DNA from: Ornithinimicrobium sufpigmenti
GTDB lineage: Bacteria; Actinomycetota; Actinomycetes; Actinomycetales; Dermatophilaceae
Assembly: GCF_004322775.1 (NCBI RefSeq)
Contig: NZ_CP036403.1
Coordinates: 1,550,001 to 1,614,000 of the forward strand
Direction: 5' to 3'
Length of the DNA: 64,000 nucleotides
Part shown: positions 16,114-24,799 of the stretch, piece after piece
How the letters are laid out: the number at the start of each line of letters is the position of its first letter
Numbering within the stretch: position 1 is the stretch's first letter
Notes under the pieces: model-generated
What the model saw: only the letters and a program-made list of their open reading frames with translations
Databases searched by the model: none
What the model was told of the DNA's origin: nothing
Program-made: the position numbers and the translations under genes

Positions 16114-18783
16114 ATGACCGATCAGGCACAGCTGCCCCACGGTTATCCCCAGGAGTGGGAGGCGGACATCGTCCTCACCGACGGGATGGTCGCCCACGTC
16201 CGCCCCATCCTGCCCACGGACGCCGACGCCCTGCACGAGTTCCACGCCGGACAGTCCGCCGAGTCGATCTACCTGCGCTTCTTCGCCCCGATCAAAAGGC
16301 TGTCCGACAAGGACGTGTACCGCTTCACCCACCTGGACTACCGCGACCGCGTGGCGTTGGTGATCCTCATCAAGGACCGGCTGGCCGGGATCGGGCGGTA
16401 TGACCGGATCGAGCCGGGCGGCTCGGTCGCCGAGGTCGCCTTCAACGTCTCCGACCACCACCAGGGCCGCGGGATCGGCTCGATCCTGCTGGAGCACCTG
16501 GCCGACATCGGCAGGGAGGCCGGCGTGACCCGCTTCATCGCGGACGTCCTGCCGCAGAACCGCAAGATGATCGGCGTCTTCCGCGACGCCGGCTTCGAGG
16601 TCAGCCACGAGTTCGACGACGGCGTCATCGCGGTCTCCTTCGACATCGAGCCGACCGACGCCTCCCGCCGCGTGCGCATGTCGCGCGAGCACCGCGCGGA
16701 GGCCCGCTCCATGCGGGCCGTCCTGCACCCCTCCTCGGTCGCGGTGGTCGGCGTCAGCCGCCGGGAGAACACCATCGGCCGCGCCTTCTTCGAGCACCTG
16801 GTCAAGGGCGGCTTCACCGGCCCCACGTATGCGGTGAACAACCGCGCCGAGCCCGGCACCCTGATCCTGGGTCATCCGACCCACGCCTCGGTCCGGGACA
16901 TCGAGGGGGGTGTCGACCTCGCGGTGATCGCGGTCCCTGCGGCCGAGGTGCTCACCGCCGTCCAGGACTGCGCCGCGGCCGGCGTGAAGGCGCTGGTGGT
17001 GGCCTCCGAGGGGTTCGCCGAGACCGGACCGGACGGCGCGGCCCTGCAGCACCAGCTGCTGGTCACCGCCCGCCGGGCCGGCATGCGGGTGCTCGGACCG
17101 ACCAGCTTCGGGTTGATCAACAACGACCCGCAGACCCGGCTCAACGCCTCGGTCGCGCCACCGGACCAGGTGCCGCCGCTGGGCACGCTGGGCCTGTTCG
17201 CTCAGTCCGGCGGCCTGGGGGTGGCGGTGCTGGCCTCCGCGCGTCGGCGGGGCCTGGGGATCTCCACCTTCGCCTCGGCCGGCAACCGGGTGGACATCTC
17301 CGGCAACGACCTCATGCAGTACTGGATGGACGACGAGGCCACCAGCGCCGTCGGCCTGTACCTGGAGTCGATGGGCAACCCGCGCAAGTTCTCCCGGGTC
17401 GCCCGCGAGCTGGCCCGCGCCAAGCCGGTCATCGTGGTCAAGCAGGGCGTCGGCACCACCGCCATCCCGCGCGGCCACCGGGTGCGGCTGACCCAGGAAC
17501 CGCCGGAGACCTTCGCGATGATGCTGCGCCAGTCCGGCGTCATCCGCGTCGACAACGCCCACCAGCTCTTCGACGTCGCCCAGCTGGTCATCAACCAGCC
17601 CCTGCCGCAGGGCGACCGGGTGGCGATCGTCACCAACAACGACGCGCTCGGCTCGCTGGCGGCCGACGCGGCCACCGCCCGCGACCTCAAGGTCACCCAC
17701 GGCCCGGTGACGGTGCCGGCCGAGGCGGTCATCGAGGACTTCCGCGAGGTCGTCGAGGCCGCCGTGGCCGACCCCCGGGTCGACGCGGTCATCGCCTGCT
17801 TCATCCCGCCGATCGCCGAGATCGACCCCGAGGTGGTCCAGGTGGTGGCGGCAGCCGTGGACGGCACCCAGAAGCCGTGCGTCGCCACCTTCCTGGGGAT
17901 GCGGGGCGTGCAGCCGGGCACGGGGGTGCCCAGCTACCCGATGCCCGAGGACGGGATCCGGGCGCTCGCCGCAGCCACCCGGTATGCCGAGTGGCTGCGC
18001 CGTGACCGGGGAGAGCCGGTGCGGCCGGACGGCATCAGCCGGGCGGCGGCCGACCGGATCATCGACGCGGCCCTGGAGCGGTCCCCGCGCGGCAGCGAGC
18101 TGACCACGCAGGAGGTGACCGAGCTGCTGGCGGCCTACGGGATCGAGGTCTGGCCGGTCCACGCCCTGTCCTCCGACGAGGAGGCCGAGCAGAGGTACAA
18201 GGAGCTCGGCGGGACCGTCGTGCTCAAGGCGACCTCGCCGCTGCTCCAGCACCAGCCGGGCCAGGGGTGGGTCCGGACCGGGCTGCGCCACCGCAAGGCG
18301 GTCGGTGCGGCATACCGGGACCTGGCCGCCCTGCTCGCGCCGCTGGGGGCCGACGGGATCGCCATGCAGAAGATGGCACCGGGCGGGGTCACCGTGGAGA
18401 TCAACTCCTCCGAGGACCCGCTCTTCGGCCCGGTCGTGGGCTTCGGGATCGCCGGGCTGCCGATCGAGCTGCTCGGTGACGAGGCCCAGCGGTTCCCGCC
18501 GCTCACCGACGTCGACATCGTCGAGATGGTCGGCTCGATCAAGGCCGCACCCATGCTGGACGGCTACCGCGGCGCCATGCCCGTCGACCACCGGGCGCTG
18601 CGCGACCTCATCGCCCGTGTCTCGGTCCTCGCCGACAACCACCCCGAGGTGGCCAGCCTGCGGCTGAACCCCGTCATGGCCCACCAGGACGGTATCGAGG
18701 TGCTGGGGGCCGCGGTCTCGGTCGCCCCGGCGCCGACCCGTGGCGACGCCGAGCGGCGGGTGCTGTCCACCGGCGTGGTCTGA
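16114..18783 (+). CDS. Pat-like protein: GNAT acetyltransferase fused to NDP-forming acyl-CoA synthetase-like domains
   Basis: 889 residues from ATG 16114. Residues about 25-195 are a GNAT domain with acetyl-CoA motif SDHHQGRGIGSILLEHL. Residues about 205-300 hold the CoA-binding Rossmann domain (PSSVAVVGVSRRENTIGRAF), 310-640 the succinyl-CoA-ligase-like domains including GLFAQSGGLGVAVL, and 680-889 an ATP-grasp region (TTQEVTELLAAYGIEVWP). In this family the synthetase part is often inactive and the GNAT part acetylates lysines of acyl-CoA synthetases or other enzymes. The order here, GNAT first, is common in actinobacteria; in enterobacterial Pat it is last. CATGAT, six bases before the start, may be a leaderless -10. 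Confidence 0.85.
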   Translation: MTDQAQLPHGYPQEWEADIVLTDGMVAHVRPILPTDADALHEFHAGQSAESIYLRFFAPIKRLSDKDVYRFTHLDYRDRVALVILIKDRLAGIGRYDRIEPGGSVAEVAFNVSDHHQGRGIGSILLEHLADIGREAGVTRFIADVLPQNRKMIGVFRDAGFEVSHEFDDGVIAVSFDIEPTDASRRVRMSREHRAEARSMRAVLHPSSVAVVGVSRRENTIGRAFFEHLVKGGFTGPTYAVNNRAEPGTLILGHPTHASVRDIEGGVDLAVIAVPAAEVLTAVQDCAAAGVKALVVASEGFAETGPDGAALQHQLLVTARRAGMRVLGPTSFGLINNDPQTRLNASVAPPDQVPPLGTLGLFAQSGGLGVAVLASARRRGLGISTFASAGNRVDISGNDLMQYWMDDEATSAVGLYLESMGNPRKFSRVARELARAKPVIVVKQGVGTTAIPRGHRVRLTQEPPETFAMMLRQSGVIRVDNAHQLFDVAQLVINQPLPQGDRVAIVTNNDALGSLAADAATARDLKVTHGPVTVPAEAVIEDFREVVEAAVADPRVDAVIACFIPPIAEIDPEVVQVVAAAVDGTQKPCVATFLGMRGVQPGTGVPSYPMPEDGIRALAAATRYAEWLRRDRGEPVRPDGISRAAADRIIDAALERSPRGSELTTQEVTELLAAYGIEVWPVHALSSDEEAEQRYKELGGTVVLKATSPLLQHQPGQGWVRTGLRHRKAVGAAYRDLAALLAPLGADGIAMQKMAPGGVTVEINSSEDPLFGPVVGFGIAGLPIELLGDEAQRFPPLTDVDIVEMVGSIKAAPMLDGYRGAMPVDHRALRDLIARVSVLADNHPEVASLRLNPVMAHQDGIEVLGAAVSVAPAPTRGDAERRVLSTGVV

Positions 18784-18813
18784 GGTCAAGGTCCGGGGTC
18801 AGGGTCTGAGAGC

Positions 18814-19401
18814 ATGGTGCGCATGGTCCGTCGCCTGAGGTCCCCCCTGCCCGACAGCCTCGTCGCCGACATCGAGGCGGCCGGCTACCTCCCGGCCGTC
18901 GTCCACGACGTCGTGCTCACCGCCGTCGGCCGCGACCAGGTGGTCAGCCACCTGGTGCACGCCGAGACCACCTTCGACGAGCTCGCGGTACGCAACCACC
19001 TCACGGTGCTGGTGCTGACCGACCGTCGCCTGGTCATCGCGCACGCCGACGACCACGAGGGTCCGGAGCGGCAGCGGATGGCCACGGCCACGAGCGAGAC
19101 GGTGCCGTTGCGCCAGGTCCGCGGCGTCATGCTCACCCACGTGGTGGCCGACCCCGAGCAGTTCGACGGTGGGCTCGAGGGCCGCGCGGTCACCCTGACC
19201 CTGGGCTGGGGTGCGGTCTCCAGGGTCGACCTGCTCCCCGCGATGTGCGAGGACCCTGAATGCGAGGGCGACCACGGCTACGAGGGCACCGTGGCCAGCG
19301 ACGACATCTCCCTGCGGGTGGCCGCCGACACCGACGGCGTGGAGCGGCTGGAGCAGGCCCTGGCTTTCGCGATGGAGCTCTCCGCCCGGCTGGGACGGTG
19401 A
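18814..19401 (+). CDS. Conserved actinobacterial protein, DUF5998-like
   Basis: 195 residues. Start is ATG 18814 or 18823; both are nine bases apart and in frame. The protein has an alpha/beta pattern with LTVLVLTDRRLVIAHADDH, a phrase resembling PH-like or tubby-like lipid-binding folds, and a cysteine pair in CEDPECEGDHGYEG that could bind metal. From memory it matches DUF5998, which in actinobacteria sits beside an alkaline-phosphatase-family gene, as here. The stop overlaps that gene by four bases (GTGA), so they are cotranslated. Function unknown. Confidence 0.65.
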   Translation: MVRMVRRLRSPLPDSLVADIEAAGYLPAVVHDVVLTAVGRDQVVSHLVHAETTFDELAVRNHLTVLVLTDRRLVIAHADDHEGPERQRMATATSETVPLRQVRGVMLTHVVADPEQFDGGLEGRAVTLTLGWGAVSRVDLLPAMCEDPECEGDHGYEGTVASDDISLRVAADTDGVERLEQALAFAMELSARLGR

Positions 19402-20558
19402 CCGCCCCCGCGGCGGGGGAGTCGGCATACCGTGCCCCCGGCCCGGGGCAGGGGCTGGCGTCGGTCCTGCCGGCCAGCCTGCTCGCCCTGGGCGCAGGCC
19501 TGCCCGACGGCGTGGACCGACCTACCTGGACCCTGCCCGGGACGCGCCGGGTGGTGGTCGTGCTCGTCGACGGCCTTGGCGCTCGGCAGCTGAGCCGGCG
19601 CAGCGGCCACGCCCGCGTGCTGCGCGACCTCGACACACCCGTCGAGGGCACCTTCCGCTGCGGGTTTCCGTCCACCACCGCCACCAGCCTCACCAGCCTG
19701 GGCACCGGGCGGCCCGCGGGCCAGCACGGGATCATCGGTTGGCAGACCTGCTTCCGCGGTGCTCTGTTCAACCACCTCGCCTGGCGTCACGGGCCCGATC
19801 CCGCATCCCACCAGCCGCTGCCCACGCTCCTGCAGGAGGCCGGGCGGAGGGACGTGACGATGACGACCGTGTCACGGGCGATGTTCGCCGGCTCCGGCTT
19901 CACCCGCGCCGCGCTGCGTGGTGGCGCCTTCACCGGCGCAGAGACATCCCAGGAGCGGCTCGAGGGTGTGCTCGACGCGCTGGCCTCGGCCGGCCGCCGA
20001 GGTCGCGCTCTCGTCTACGCCTACTGGGACGAGGTCGACAAGGCCGGGCACGTGCACGGCCCCGACTCGTGGCAGTGGGGGGAGGCGGTCGAGGCCGTCG
20101 ACGCCTTCGTCGGTGAGCTGCTCGAGCGCGCTCCGGAGGGGACGGTCGTGGTCGTCACCTCCGACCACGGCATGCTCGACACGCCCGAGCTGCACCGCCG
20201 CGACCTCGCCCACGAGCCGGTGCTCGCCGAGGGGGTGCAGCTGCTGGCCGGGGAACCGCGGGCGCCGCAGGCGTGGTGCGAGCCGGGCGCGGTGGCCGAT
20301 GTCGTCGCCACCTGGCGCGAGGAGCTGGGGGACCAGGCCGTCGTGCTCACCCGCGACGAGGCCGTCGCCGCCGGCTGGTTCGGGCCGCTGCGGGAGGGGT
20401 ATGCCGAGCGCATCGGCGAGGTGGTCGTGGCCATGCTGGGCCGGGCCACCCTGCTCGACTCCCGGCTGCTGCGGCCAGAGGTGCTGGCCCTGGTCGGCCA
20501 CCACGGGTCGATCACCGATGCCGAGACAGCGATCCCGCTGCTCGTGGGGCAGGCCTGA
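19398..20558 (+). CDS. Alkaline-phosphatase-superfamily phosphodiesterase/nucleotide pyrophosphatase
   Basis: 386 residues from GTG 19398. The metal-binding and catalytic set of the type I phosphodiesterase/nucleotide pyrophosphatase group is complete: VDGLGARQL (first Asp), FPSTTATSL (Thr nucleophile), DEVDKAGHVHG (Asp and His), VTSDHGML (Asp-His) and LVGHHGS (late His). Two zinc ions normally bind these residues. Substrates in the family include nucleotide pyrophosphates and phosphodiesters; the specificity here is unknown. No signal peptide is visible, so it is probably cytoplasmic. The 3' end overlaps the convergent membrane-protein gene by 47 bases. Confidence 0.85.
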   Translation: MTAPAAGESAYRAPGPGQGLASVLPASLLALGAGLPDGVDRPTWTLPGTRRVVVVLVDGLGARQLSRRSGHARVLRDLDTPVEGTFRCGFPSTTATSLTSLGTGRPAGQHGIIGWQTCFRGALFNHLAWRHGPDPASHQPLPTLLQEAGRRDVTMTTVSRAMFAGSGFTRAALRGGAFTGAETSQERLEGVLDALASAGRRGRALVYAYWDEVDKAGHVHGPDSWQWGEAVEAVDAFVGELLERAPEGTVVVVTSDHGMLDTPELHRRDLAHEPVLAEGVQLLAGEPRAPQAWCEPGAVADVVATWREELGDQAVVLTRDEAVAAGWFGPLREGYAERIGEVVVAMLGRATLLDSRLLRPEVLALVGHHGSITDAETAIPLLVGQA

Positions 20559-21270
20559 CGGGCCGCCTCGCCTGACGTCCCAGCTGCCGCCAGCGCGCCA
20601 CGTCGACCACCCTCATCCGCTCCAGGTGCCGGAGCAGGGCGGTGATGGCCAGGATGCAGCCGAGCATCTCCAGGCTCTCCTCGACCCACTCCCAGACCGG
20701 CATCAGCTGCCGCAGCGGGTGCTCGATGTCCAGGGTGCGCACCGCCGCGCCGCTGACCAGCTCGACCCCGACCGCGCCGGAGCCGTAGACCACCATGGCT
20801 AGGAGCAGGCCCACGACGAGCGGGCGAGGCAGCGGACGCAGCAGCGGGACCAGCACGAGCAGGGCCGTCAGCGCGACCGCGACCCCCGGGATGAGCCACT
20901 CGTGGGTGACCAGGTCGCCCTGGTCCATCCCCAGCAGGCTGGGCAGCGCCTCGTGGATGGAGATCTTCTCGTCCAGGCTCAGCAGGAAGATGGCGGTCGC
21001 CAGCGCGGACCAGGCGATCCGCTGCCTCCGGGTCGCCACCGCGATCGCGCCCAGCACGGCCAGCGCGGCCGCGAGCTGCAGCAGACCGACGTTGAACCAC
21101 GTCGCCACGGACTGCTCGGCGTTCATGTCGAGCCAGCGCGTGTAGTGCAGACCGAAGCGGTCCTCGATGGCCTTCTGGTCCACGTGCAGGAACAGGTGCC
21201 CGATCCCGATGACCACGGTGCACCAGGTCAGCCAGAAGGCGACCCTGCGGGTCAGGGGGCTCCAGAACAT
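20512..21270 (-). CDS. Multi-spanning membrane protein of unknown function with conserved acidic/His motifs
   Basis: 252 residues from ATG 21270. Seven or so membrane helices are visible. Two polar motifs lie within or next to helices: LLSLDEKISIHEALP (about 100-115) and WEWVEESLEMLGC (about 200-212). Paired Asp/Glu/His inside membrane helices could coordinate metals, as in membrane hydroxylases or hydrolases, but no full family signature is recognised. The N-terminus has HLFLHVDQKAIEDRFG. The C-terminus is basic and cytoplasmic. Neighbours do not indicate a function. Confidence 0.6.
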   Translation of the reverse strand: MFWSPLTRRVAFWLTWCTVVIGIGHLFLHVDQKAIEDRFGLHYTRWLDMNAEQSVATWFNVGLLQLAAALAVLGAIAVATRRQRIAWSALATAIFLLSLDEKISIHEALPSLLGMDQGDLVTHEWLIPGVAVALTALLVLVPLLRPLPRPLVVGLLLAMVVYGSGAVGVELVSGAAVRTLDIEHPLRQLMPVWEWVEESLEMLGCILAITALLRHLERMRVVDVARWRQLGRQARRPVRPAPRAAGSLSRHR

Positions 21271-21318
21271 CGGCTCAGCCTAGGACGTGCTGACGCCGGG
21301 GCCCGGTCCGCCTCGCCG

Positions 21319-21324
21319 TAGACT
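21319..21324 (+). promoter_or_regulatory. Probable -10 box for leaderless tdk
   Basis: TAGACT ends six bases before the GTG start at 21331; no Shine-Dalgarno is present. Fits a leaderless transcript. Confidence 0.5.
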
Positions 21325-21330
21325 GCCCGG

Positions 21331-22038
21331 GTGGCCGAGCTCGTCTTCTTCACCGGGACCATGGACTGCGGTAAGTCGACCCTCGCGCTGCAGATGGACC
21401 ACACCCACGCGGCGCGGGGACGCCGGGGCCTGCTGTTCACCCAGCACGATCGTTCCGGCCAGCCGGTGGTCTCCTCCCGGCTGGGTCTGCGGCGTGCCGC
21501 GCTGGAGGTGACCGACGACGTCGACTTCTGGGAGCTGGTCGTCGAGCAAGTGACCAAGGGCGACCGGGTGGACTACCTCATCTGCGACGAGGCCCAGTTC
21601 TACACGCCCGCCCAGGTCGAGCAGCTGGCCCGGCTGGTCGACGAGATGGGGGTCGACGTCTTCGCCTTCGGGATCAGCGCCGACTTCCGCACCGAGCTCT
21701 TCCCCGGCTCGCGCCGCCTGATCGAGCTGGCCGACCGCACCGAGCAGCTGCAGGTGCGTGCCCTGTGCTGGTGCGGCCGTCCCGCGACGGTCAATGCCCG
21801 CGTGGTGGACGGTGTCATGGTCGTGGAGGGCGAACAGGTGGTCGTCGGCGACGTCGGCGGCGAGGCCGAGCCGGAGCCAGAGTCATCTGTGTCGTCGTCA
21901 GCGCCCGTCGTCGAGTATGAGGTGCTGTGCCGCCGGCACTACATGCGCCGGATGCACTCGGCAGCCGCACGCGCCGCGGCGCTGTCGCCCGACACCCTGC
22001 CGTTCGACCTGGATCTCTGCCCCGTCCCGCCTCGCTGA
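21331..22038 (+). CDS. tdk: Thymidine kinase
   Basis: 235 residues from GTG 21331. It salvages thymidine to dTMP with ATP. Walker A is FTGTMDCGKSTLA, the lasso/active-site region contains CDEAQFYTPAQVE (Walker B, catalytic Glu), and GISADFRTELFPGSRRLIELAD contacts nucleotide and thymine. Zinc-binding cysteines are expected at CWCGRPA and CRRHYMRR. An insert of about 25 acidic and Ser-rich residues (EAEPEPESSVSSS) separates the zinc ligands, and a 25-residue tail follows. Type II (TK1-like) family. A TAGACT box six bases upstream suggests leaderless expression. Confidence 0.92.
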   Translation: MAELVFFTGTMDCGKSTLALQMDHTHAARGRRGLLFTQHDRSGQPVVSSRLGLRRAALEVTDDVDFWELVVEQVTKGDRVDYLICDEAQFYTPAQVEQLARLVDEMGVDVFAFGISADFRTELFPGSRRLIELADRTEQLQVRALCWCGRPATVNARVVDGVMVVEGEQVVVGDVGGEAEPEPESSVSSSAPVVEYEVLCRRHYMRRMHSAAARAAALSPDTLPFDLDLCPVPPR

Positions 22039-22072
22039 GCGCGGTCCGGGCAAGGGTCGGGAACCCTGGCCG

Positions 22073-23410
22073 TCAGGTCCGGTCGCGGGCTCCGAACATG
22101 ATGTCGTCCCAGCTGGGCACGCTGGGGCGGCCCTTGCGCCCGCCCGACGGCTTCTGCCGGGGTGTCGGCTCTGCCGGCCCGGCCTTCGCACCGGCCGCAT
22201 CGTCGGCCTGGTCCGTCCCGACGTCGTCCGCGTCGTCGGCGTCGATCTCGTCGGTCCCGGCGTCGTCCGCGTCGATCTCGTCGGTCTCGGCGTCGCCCTC
22301 GTCCGGCTCATCGCCCAGGCCGGGAGCCGGCTCTGCATCCTCGCTCGGGGCCTCCGCGACGATCGGGGGGTGCACGTCGGTCTCGTCCTCGTCCAGCTCG
22401 TCCTCGTCCGACCCGTCCGACCCGTCGAGGTCGAAGAACTCGTCGAAGGACACCTCGCCCGGGTCCCGCAGGCGGGCATAGGACCCGTCCTCACCCTCCG
22501 CCAGGACCGCGACCTCCTCGGGCTCCGCGACCTCCTCGGGCTCCGGCGGGTCCGGCGACTCCGGGGCCGCGCCGCGGGGGTGGGCCGCGGGCGGGTCGCC
22601 CATGGTGTCCGGGTCGTAGGCCAGGTCCTCCAGGGGCAGCACCTCAGGAGGCATCGCCTGCTGCCCGGGGACGTGACCGACCGGCTGGCCCGGGTCGCCG
22701 ACGGCCTCGGGGGCGGTCCGGCGGGACGGCCGGCGGCTGCGGCGCTGGCGGCGCTCGCGCATGGTCGCCATCAGGTCCGCCGCGACCTCGTCCTCGGCGT
22801 GCCCGGAACCCAGCAGGGGGTGACCCGCCAGCCCGCCGGGCAGCGCCTGCTCGTCCTCGCTGAGCCACCGGGCCTCGTCGTCCAGCGCCTCCAGGGCGCG
22901 GGTCTGGACGTCGTAGTGCCAGGCCCCGCGGCGCTCGCGGCCGCCGGCGGTGAAGATGACCTGGACGGTCCAGGGGCCGTGCGTCGAGGTCCGGGCCGCG
23001 TCCCACGTGACCTCTCCGGGGTCGACGTCACGGCCCTCCAGCCGCTCCTGCACCCGGGCGCCCAGCGTGTGCGAGCCGTCGGTGCGGCCTTGGGCCCGGA
23101 CGGGCGCCCGCTGCGCCAGCCCGATGGCGTGCTCCCGCTCGGCCAGCACCGGTCCCTCGTAGCGGCGGACCCGCTCGACCTCCCAGCCGGTCGCGGACGC
23201 CACCTCCTCGGCGCTCTGCCCGGCCCGGATCATCGACTGCACCGCGCGCAGGCTCACCCTGGGGTTCTCGCGGTCGGAAGGGGACGCAGGGCGCGGGCGG
23301 AGGGCGGCGCGCAGCCGGTCGTCGACGGGCACGGCATACCGGGTGCCGTCCTCGGTGGCGACGACCAGGCGGCCACCCTCGTCGAGCTCGACGAACTGGA
23401 GTTGCTGCAT
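22073..23410 (-). CDS. sepH: Septation protein SepH
   Basis: 445 residues from ATG 23410 (MQQLQFVELDEGG); ATG 23428 would add six. The N-terminal DUF3071 domain (1-170) opens with TEDGTRYAVPVDDRLRAALR, then a helix-turn-helix-like region SLRAVQSMIRAGQSAEEVA and WEVERVRRYEGPVLAERE. A long acidic, Pro/Asp-rich disordered portion (about 230-420) contains repeats of TDEIDADDA. The C-terminus RKGRPSVPSWDDIMFG is the conserved SepH tail. SepH binds FtsZ and stimulates its assembly during septation in Streptomyces and mycobacteria. Divergent from ferrochelatase. Confidence 0.85.
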   Translation of the reverse strand: MQQLQFVELDEGGRLVVATEDGTRYAVPVDDRLRAALRPRPASPSDRENPRVSLRAVQSMIRAGQSAEEVASATGWEVERVRRYEGPVLAEREHAIGLAQRAPVRAQGRTDGSHTLGARVQERLEGRDVDPGEVTWDAARTSTHGPWTVQVIFTAGGRERRGAWHYDVQTRALEALDDEARWLSEDEQALPGGLAGHPLLGSGHAEDEVAADLMATMRERRQRRSRRPSRRTAPEAVGDPGQPVGHVPGQQAMPPEVLPLEDLAYDPDTMGDPPAAHPRGAAPESPDPPEPEEVAEPEEVAVLAEGEDGSYARLRDPGEVSFDEFFDLDGSDGSDEDELDEDETDVHPPIVAEAPSEDAEPAPGLGDEPDEGDAETDEIDADDAGTDEIDADDADDVGTDQADDAAGAKAGPAEPTPRQKPSGGRKGRPSVPSWDDIMFGARDRT

Positions 23411-23471
23411 GGTCGACCACTCTGCCATCCGGGCCCAGACGGCACGAGGAGGGCGCGCCGCCCGGATCCTG

Positions 23472-23483
23472 AGCGTCTACGCT
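23472..23483. promoter_or_regulatory. Inverted repeat with overlapping sepH and hemH -10 boxes
   Basis: AGCGT-CT-ACGCT is a short inverted repeat. On the plus strand TACGCT (23478-23483) could be the -10 of hemH, giving a leader of about 45 bases; on the minus strand TAGACG overlaps as a candidate -10 for sepH. Confidence 0.4.
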
Positions 23484-23536
23484 GGGCAGGCCGTGGAGGC
23501 CCAGTCCCACGCACCGTCCCGACCCCTGGAGGAAGC

Positions 23537-24799
23537 ATGAGCCAGCCCACCACCGACCCCGTCGAGCCGGACCCGTCCGACTCGCGCGGGTCCGCCGCCA
23601 GCGACCCCGGCGCAGCCCCGGCGGACGGCCCCATGGAGGCGGTGCGGGCCGCGGACGACGAGGTCATCGCGGAGCTGGAGGAGTCGCTGCAGGAGGGCGG
23701 ACGCAACGACCTCTACCCCTACCAGGCGATCGTCCTGACCAGCTTCGGTGGCCCGGAGGGCCCCGAGGAGGTGATGCCCTTCCTGCGTCGGGTCACCGCC
23801 GGCCGGGGCATCCCCGACGAGCGCCTGGCCGACGTCGCCGAGCACTACCAGCACTTCGGCGGCAAGAGCCCGATCAACGACCAGAACCGCGCCCTGATCG
23901 AGGAGCTGCGCGCCGAGCTGGACCGTCGCGGGCTGCCGGTCCCGGTGCTCTTCGGCAACCGCAACTCCGAGCCCTTCCTCACCGACACCCTGCGCCAGGC
24001 CCACGAGGAGGGGATGACGCAGGTGCTCTCGATCACCACCAGCGCCTACTCCTGCTACTCCTCCTGCCGGCAGTACCGCGAGGACATCGCCGCCTCCCTG
24101 GACACGCTGGTCGGCGAAGGTCGCACCCTGCACGTGGACAAGGTCCGGCAGTACTGGAACCACCCCGGCTTCTCCCGCGCCAACGCCCGGATCGTGACCG
24201 AGGGCGCCCGGCAGGTCCTCGACGGGGGCGCCACGCCACACCTCGTCTTCGTGACGCACTCCCTGCCCGTGGCCATGGACGACACCTCCGGCCCCGGGGA
24301 CGGCGAGGGCAACCTGTACGCCCGGCAGCACCACCAGCTGGCCGCGGCGGTCGCGGAGGAGGCCTCCGCCACCCTCGGCACCACGCTGGAGTGGGACCTC
24401 ACCTACTGCTCCCGCTCCGGCCCGCCGAGCCAGCCGTGGCTGGTCCCGGACGTCAACGACCACCTGCGCGAGCTGTCCGCCCGTGGGGTGGAGCACGTGG
24501 TGCTCGCCCCGATCGGGTTCGTGTCCGACCACATGGAGGTCGTCTTCGACCTGGACACCGAGGCGATGGAGACGGCCGAGGAGCTGGGTATGCGGCTGCT
24601 GCGGGTCCCGACCGTCGGCACCGACACGGAGTTCGTCATGGGCCTGGTCGACCTGGCTGTCGAGCGCGCCGCGGAGGCCCGGGGCGAGGACGTCGAGCGG
24701 CCGACCTGGCCGGGCTCGGAGCCGCGTCCCAGCATCTGCGAGCCGGGCTGCTGCCCCAACCTGCGCCAGGCGCGACCCGCGGCCTGCGGCTCCGACTGA
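23537..24799 (+). CDS. hemH: Ferrochelatase (coproporphyrin type)
   Basis: 420 residues from ATG 23537 with GGAGGAAG just upstream. It inserts Fe2+ into a porphyrin; in actinobacteria the substrate is coproporphyrin III. Visible motifs are VLTSFGGPEGPEEVMPFLR, YQHFGGKSPINDQNRAL, VFVTHSLPVAMDDT (catalytic His), LTYCSRSGPPSQPWLVPDV and PIGFVSDHMEVVFDLD. The C-terminal ICEPGCCPNLRQARPAACG holds the cysteines that bind a [2Fe-2S] cluster in actinobacterial enzymes. An acidic, Pro/Ser-rich extension of about 55 residues precedes the fold. Overlaps the next gene by four bases. Confidence 0.93.
   Translation: MSQPTTDPVEPDPSDSRGSAASDPGAAPADGPMEAVRAADDEVIAELEESLQEGGRNDLYPYQAIVLTSFGGPEGPEEVMPFLRRVTAGRGIPDERLADVAEHYQHFGGKSPINDQNRALIEELRAELDRRGLPVPVLFGNRNSEPFLTDTLRQAHEEGMTQVLSITTSAYSCYSSCRQYREDIAASLDTLVGEGRTLHVDKVRQYWNHPGFSRANARIVTEGARQVLDGGATPHLVFVTHSLPVAMDDTSGPGDGEGNLYARQHHQLAAAVAEEASATLGTTLEWDLTYCSRSGPPSQPWLVPDVNDHLRELSARGVEHVVLAPIGFVSDHMEVVFDLDTEAMETAEELGMRLLRVPTVGTDTEFVMGLVDLAVERAAEARGEDVERPTWPGSEPRPSICEPGCCPNLRQARPAACGSD

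Noticed and set aside
14230-18789. Minus-strand open frame of 1519 codons
   Set aside because: It is the shadow of the PfkB, nitroreductase and Pat-like genes: long antisense frames arise from high G+C third positions. Its translation is low-complexity His/Asp/Arg/Gly text without motifs.
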